A stretch of DNA of 64,000 nt, from NCBI RefSeq assembly GCF_003850345.1, contig NZ_CP027707.1, forward strand, positions 4,030,001-4,094,000, given 5' to 3'. The first letter of the stretch is position 1; each line of letters begins with the position of its first letter. The position numbers were made by a program, and so were the translations under genes. This DNA comes from Pseudomonas chlororaphis subsp. piscium. GTDB lineage: Bacteria > Pseudomonadota > Gammaproteobacteria > Pseudomonadales > Pseudomonadaceae. The notes under the pieces are model-generated. The model did not search any database and was not told the origin of the DNA. It was given only the letters and a program-made list of their open reading frames with translations. Shown piece by piece: positions 62,039 to 64,000 of this stretch.

Positions 62039-63402
62039 TGGTTACCCTCCGCGAGTACCGTAATCTCCACGCGCCTGTTCTTGGCGCGCCCGGCGGGGCT
62101 GTCATTCGAGGCCACAGGTTCGGCGTCGCTGCGCCCTTCGGCGGTGAAACGCTCGGGTTGCCCGCTGCGGGCGGCGAGGATCTCCATCACTTGCTGCGCC
62201 CGGTCCTGCGACAGCTTCCAGTTCGAGGGGTAGCGCAAGGTGGCGATCGGGCGGTTATCGCTGTGCCCGGTGACCTGCACCGTGCCCTTGATCTGGCGCA
62301 AGGCATCGGCGACCCGTAGCAGCAAGGGCTGCAACTGTTCGGAAATGCTCGCGCTGCCCGAGGCGAACAACTCGTCGCCACGGATGGTCACCACCGAGCG
62401 ATCCAGCGCATCCTCCACGGCAACGCGCTGGGCCTTGATGTCTTCGGCGAGGAAGCGCGCCAGGCGTGGGCGTTCGATCAGCCTGGGCTGCTGCGGCGGA
62501 CGGTCGATGGTTTGCACCGGGATCTCGCCCAGGGCGTGGATATTGCGAAACACCGGCTCGGCGTCGGCCGCCAGCTTCAGGCGCAAGCCGAACAGCAGCA
62601 GCAACAGCAGGGCCAGGCAGATGGCCACGCCGACCCAGGGCGGCAGGAATTGCGACAAGCGATCGCGCGCCACGCTGAGCCCCCGCCAATGCGGCGACAG
62701 CTCGCGCTCGAATTCGCCGCGCACGCTGCGAATGGTCGCGCTGGTGCGTTCGCGCAAGGCCTCCAGTTGGCTGCGGCCGTCATTCATGACCCGGTAACGG
62801 CCCTCGAAGCCCAGGCAGATACAGAGGTACAGCAGCTCGAGAATGTGCAGGCGCTGCTGGGGGTTCTGCAGACAGTGCTCGAGCAGCTGGAAGACTTTTT
62901 CGCCGCCCCAGGCTTCGTTGTGCAGGGTGATCAGCAGGCTCTGCTTGCCCCAGTCGCTGGTACTGCCCCAGGGAGTGCTGAGGACCGCCTCGTCCAGCGC
63001 GGTACAGAGCACATAACGGCTGAGCATCACCTCGTCCTGGGCGACGCCGGCGGCGCGCGCCTGCTCCTCGAACTGGCGCAGGTAAGCCAGCAACTGGGCG
63101 CGCAGGCTGGCCGGTTGTGGGTGCGCCAGGGTGCTGCGCAAGCGGGTCAGCAACGCCAATATCGGGCCGGCCGCCCGTTCCAGCGGGTTGAGGCCCTGGG
63201 CCAGGCTGCTCGCCACCGGCGCGCCCGGCATCGCAATGTGCGGATCGGCGGCGCTGGCGCCATCCTTCCTTGGCGCGGAGGCATCGACGGGGCGCCCGCC
63301 GGGCCGCGGCATGATCAGGGTATGGTCGTTGCCGCCCGGCGAGGCGCCGCCTGAAGTGCCGCCTATGCCAGAGCTGCCGAAGGGATCATCGATCGGGTGC
63401 AT
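62035..63402 (-). CDS. tssL: T6SS protein TssL (DotU) with C-terminal OmpA-like domain
   Basis: 455 residues. A Gly/Pro-rich N-terminal stretch (to about residue 65) is followed by the DotU cytoplasmic domain (LLAYLRQFEEQARAAGVAQD, ALDEAVLSTPWGSTSDWGKQ, LLYLCICLGFEGRYRV), a membrane span (WVGVAICLALLLLLLFGLRL) and an OmpA-family peptidoglycan-binding domain (VQVTGHSDNRPIATLRYPSN, GRAKNRRVEITVL). This is an extended, evolved TssL that can anchor the complex to the cell wall. It is 6 bp after tssK. Confidence 0.96.
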   Translation of the reverse strand: MHPIDDPFGSSGIGGTSGGASPGGNDHTLIMPRPGGRPVDASAPRKDGASAADPHIAMPGAPVASSLAQGLNPLERAAGPILALLTRLRSTLAHPQPASLRAQLLAYLRQFEEQARAAGVAQDEVMLSRYVLCTALDEAVLSTPWGSTSDWGKQSLLITLHNEAWGGEKVFQLLEHCLQNPQQRLHILELLYLCICLGFEGRYRVMNDGRSQLEALRERTSATIRSVRGEFERELSPHWRGLSVARDRLSQFLPPWVGVAICLALLLLLLFGLRLKLAADAEPVFRNIHALGEIPVQTIDRPPQQPRLIERPRLARFLAEDIKAQRVAVEDALDRSVVTIRGDELFASGSASISEQLQPLLLRVADALRQIKGTVQVTGHSDNRPIATLRYPSNWKLSQDRAQQVMEILAARSGQPERFTAEGRSDAEPVASNDSPAGRAKNRRVEITVLAEGNQ

Positions 63403-63408
63403 GGCGAA

Positions 63409-64000
63409 CTATCCTCGGATGGCCCAGAAGGCCAGGTTCAGGCCCGGGAACTGGCCGGCGATGTGAAAGGCGAAACCACCTGAATGGGTCAACTGCTTCC
63501 AGTGCTCGCTGCCACGGTCCAGTTCGAAATAGCTCGAACCTGCGTGATAGGGAATCTGCCGCGGCGCCACGGGCATGGACAGCAAGGCGATGCCTGGCAA
63601 CTGCAGATTGACCAGGTCGCGGATGTGTTCCACCGAGCCGATCTTGGCCTGCTGGGGGAAATGGGTGCGCAGGGTCTCGGCCGGCACGTCGGCCCGTACC
63701 ACCAGGATGAAGCTGGCCATTTCCAGCAGGCTCTTGTCGGCCAGCATCGCCACATGCACGCCGTAGGACTTCTCGACGATGGGAATCGGCGTGGCGCGGG
63801 TATCGATGACCATCGACAAGGCTTGCCGCAGGTCATGCATCACCGGGGCGAAGCTGCTCGCCAGGTCGTCGTGGGCATAGGCCGGGTAGTCGCTGGGGCG
63901 ACGCCCGGCCGCGGAAAAGGTGGCGAACTCCCCTGCCAGGCAGACCGCTTCGCGGTAGAAGTCCTGCGGATGCAAGGGGCTCAACCGGGCCAGGTGGCTG
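63409..64000 (-). CDS. tssK: T6SS baseplate protein TssK (5' part outside window)
   Basis: The C-terminal 196 residues of TssK, open to the right edge. Recognisable blocks are HPQDFYREAVCLAGEFATFS, LVVRADVPAETLRTHFPQQA, KIGSVEHIRDLVNLQLPGIA, IPYHAGSSYFELDRGSEHWK and the end FPGLNLAFWAIRG, all characteristic of the TssK head region that contacts the membrane complex. TssK links the phage-like baseplate to TssLM. Gene order tssK-tssL-tssM-tagF-pppA-ppkA is that of HSI-I loci. Confidence 0.95.
   Translation of the reverse strand, partial: SHLARLSPLHPQDFYREAVCLAGEFATFSAAGRRPSDYPAYAHDDLASSFAPVMHDLRQALSMVIDTRATPIPIVEKSYGVHVAMLADKSLLEMASFILVVRADVPAETLRTHFPQQAKIGSVEHIRDLVNLQLPGIALLSMPVAPRQIPYHAGSSYFELDRGSEHWKQLTHSGGFAFHIAGQFPGLNLAFWAIRG

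Noticed and set aside
58796..62233. A 1145-codon plus-strand frame opposite tssM
   Set aside because: It is a shadow of a high-GC gene; its translation is rich in Gln, His and Arg and shows no family features, while tssM is certain on the other strand.

Overview
The window reads as a high-GC Pseudomonas chromosome, most likely of the P. fluorescens lineage. The grounds are a LuxR/NodT-flanked lipopeptide NRPS locus, an H1-type (HSI-I) type VI secretion locus with the full Tag/Ppk/Ppp post-translational module, and Pseudomonas-like codon use. No rRNA, tRNA, CRISPR array or intact transposase was found.

Layout. (1) 1-11014: two NRPS genes on the minus strand (a complete two-module initiator and the start of the next synthetase), divergent from a LuxR-type regulator and a NodT-type outer-membrane lipoprotein on the plus strand; this is the usual start of a cyclic-lipopeptide cluster. 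(2) 11177-14264: a chaperone-usher remnant with two fimbrial subunits and one PapD-like chaperone but no usher, followed by a broken VOC-family gene. (3) 15174-31750: three tandem paralogues of a giant type I-secreted repeat protein with 0, 4 and 12 copies of an exactly 459-bp repeat. Each has the same leader (with a palindrome) and the same terminator, and a relic of a further copy follows. (4) 31756-37689: a NarL-like regulator with a degenerate receiver domain, then an outer-membrane factor, adaptor and ABC exporter operon that probably secretes these proteins. (5) 37995-45551: six co-directional genes (MFS exporter, asparagine synthetase, flavin reductase, SbnA-like PLP synthase, M24 hydrolase, HpaB-like flavin monooxygenase). 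They look like a small amino-acid-derived metabolite cluster that I cannot match to a known product. (6) 45992-49131: a scar where a LysR C-terminal fragment abuts a truncated JAMM/M67 peptidase, then an EamA exporter divergent from a MocR-type regulator, in AT-richer DNA that suggests transfer. (7) 49227-64000: tagQ, tagR, tagS, tagT, ppkA, pppA, tagF, tssM, tssL and a partial tssK, tightly overlapping on the minus strand.

Working together: the NRPS pair appears joined by a TubC-type docking domain and a basic C-terminal tail, with export by the NodT channel plus inner-membrane partners outside the window. The type I exporter sits beside its probable substrates and a dedicated regulator. In the T6SS half, TagQRST senses at the envelope, PpkA and PppA add and remove threonine phosphate, TagF represses, and TssMLK forms the membrane complex. 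The most interesting material is the 0/4/12 repeat-protein series with its shared palindromic leader, and the unassigned HpaB/SbnA/AsnB/M24 cluster.
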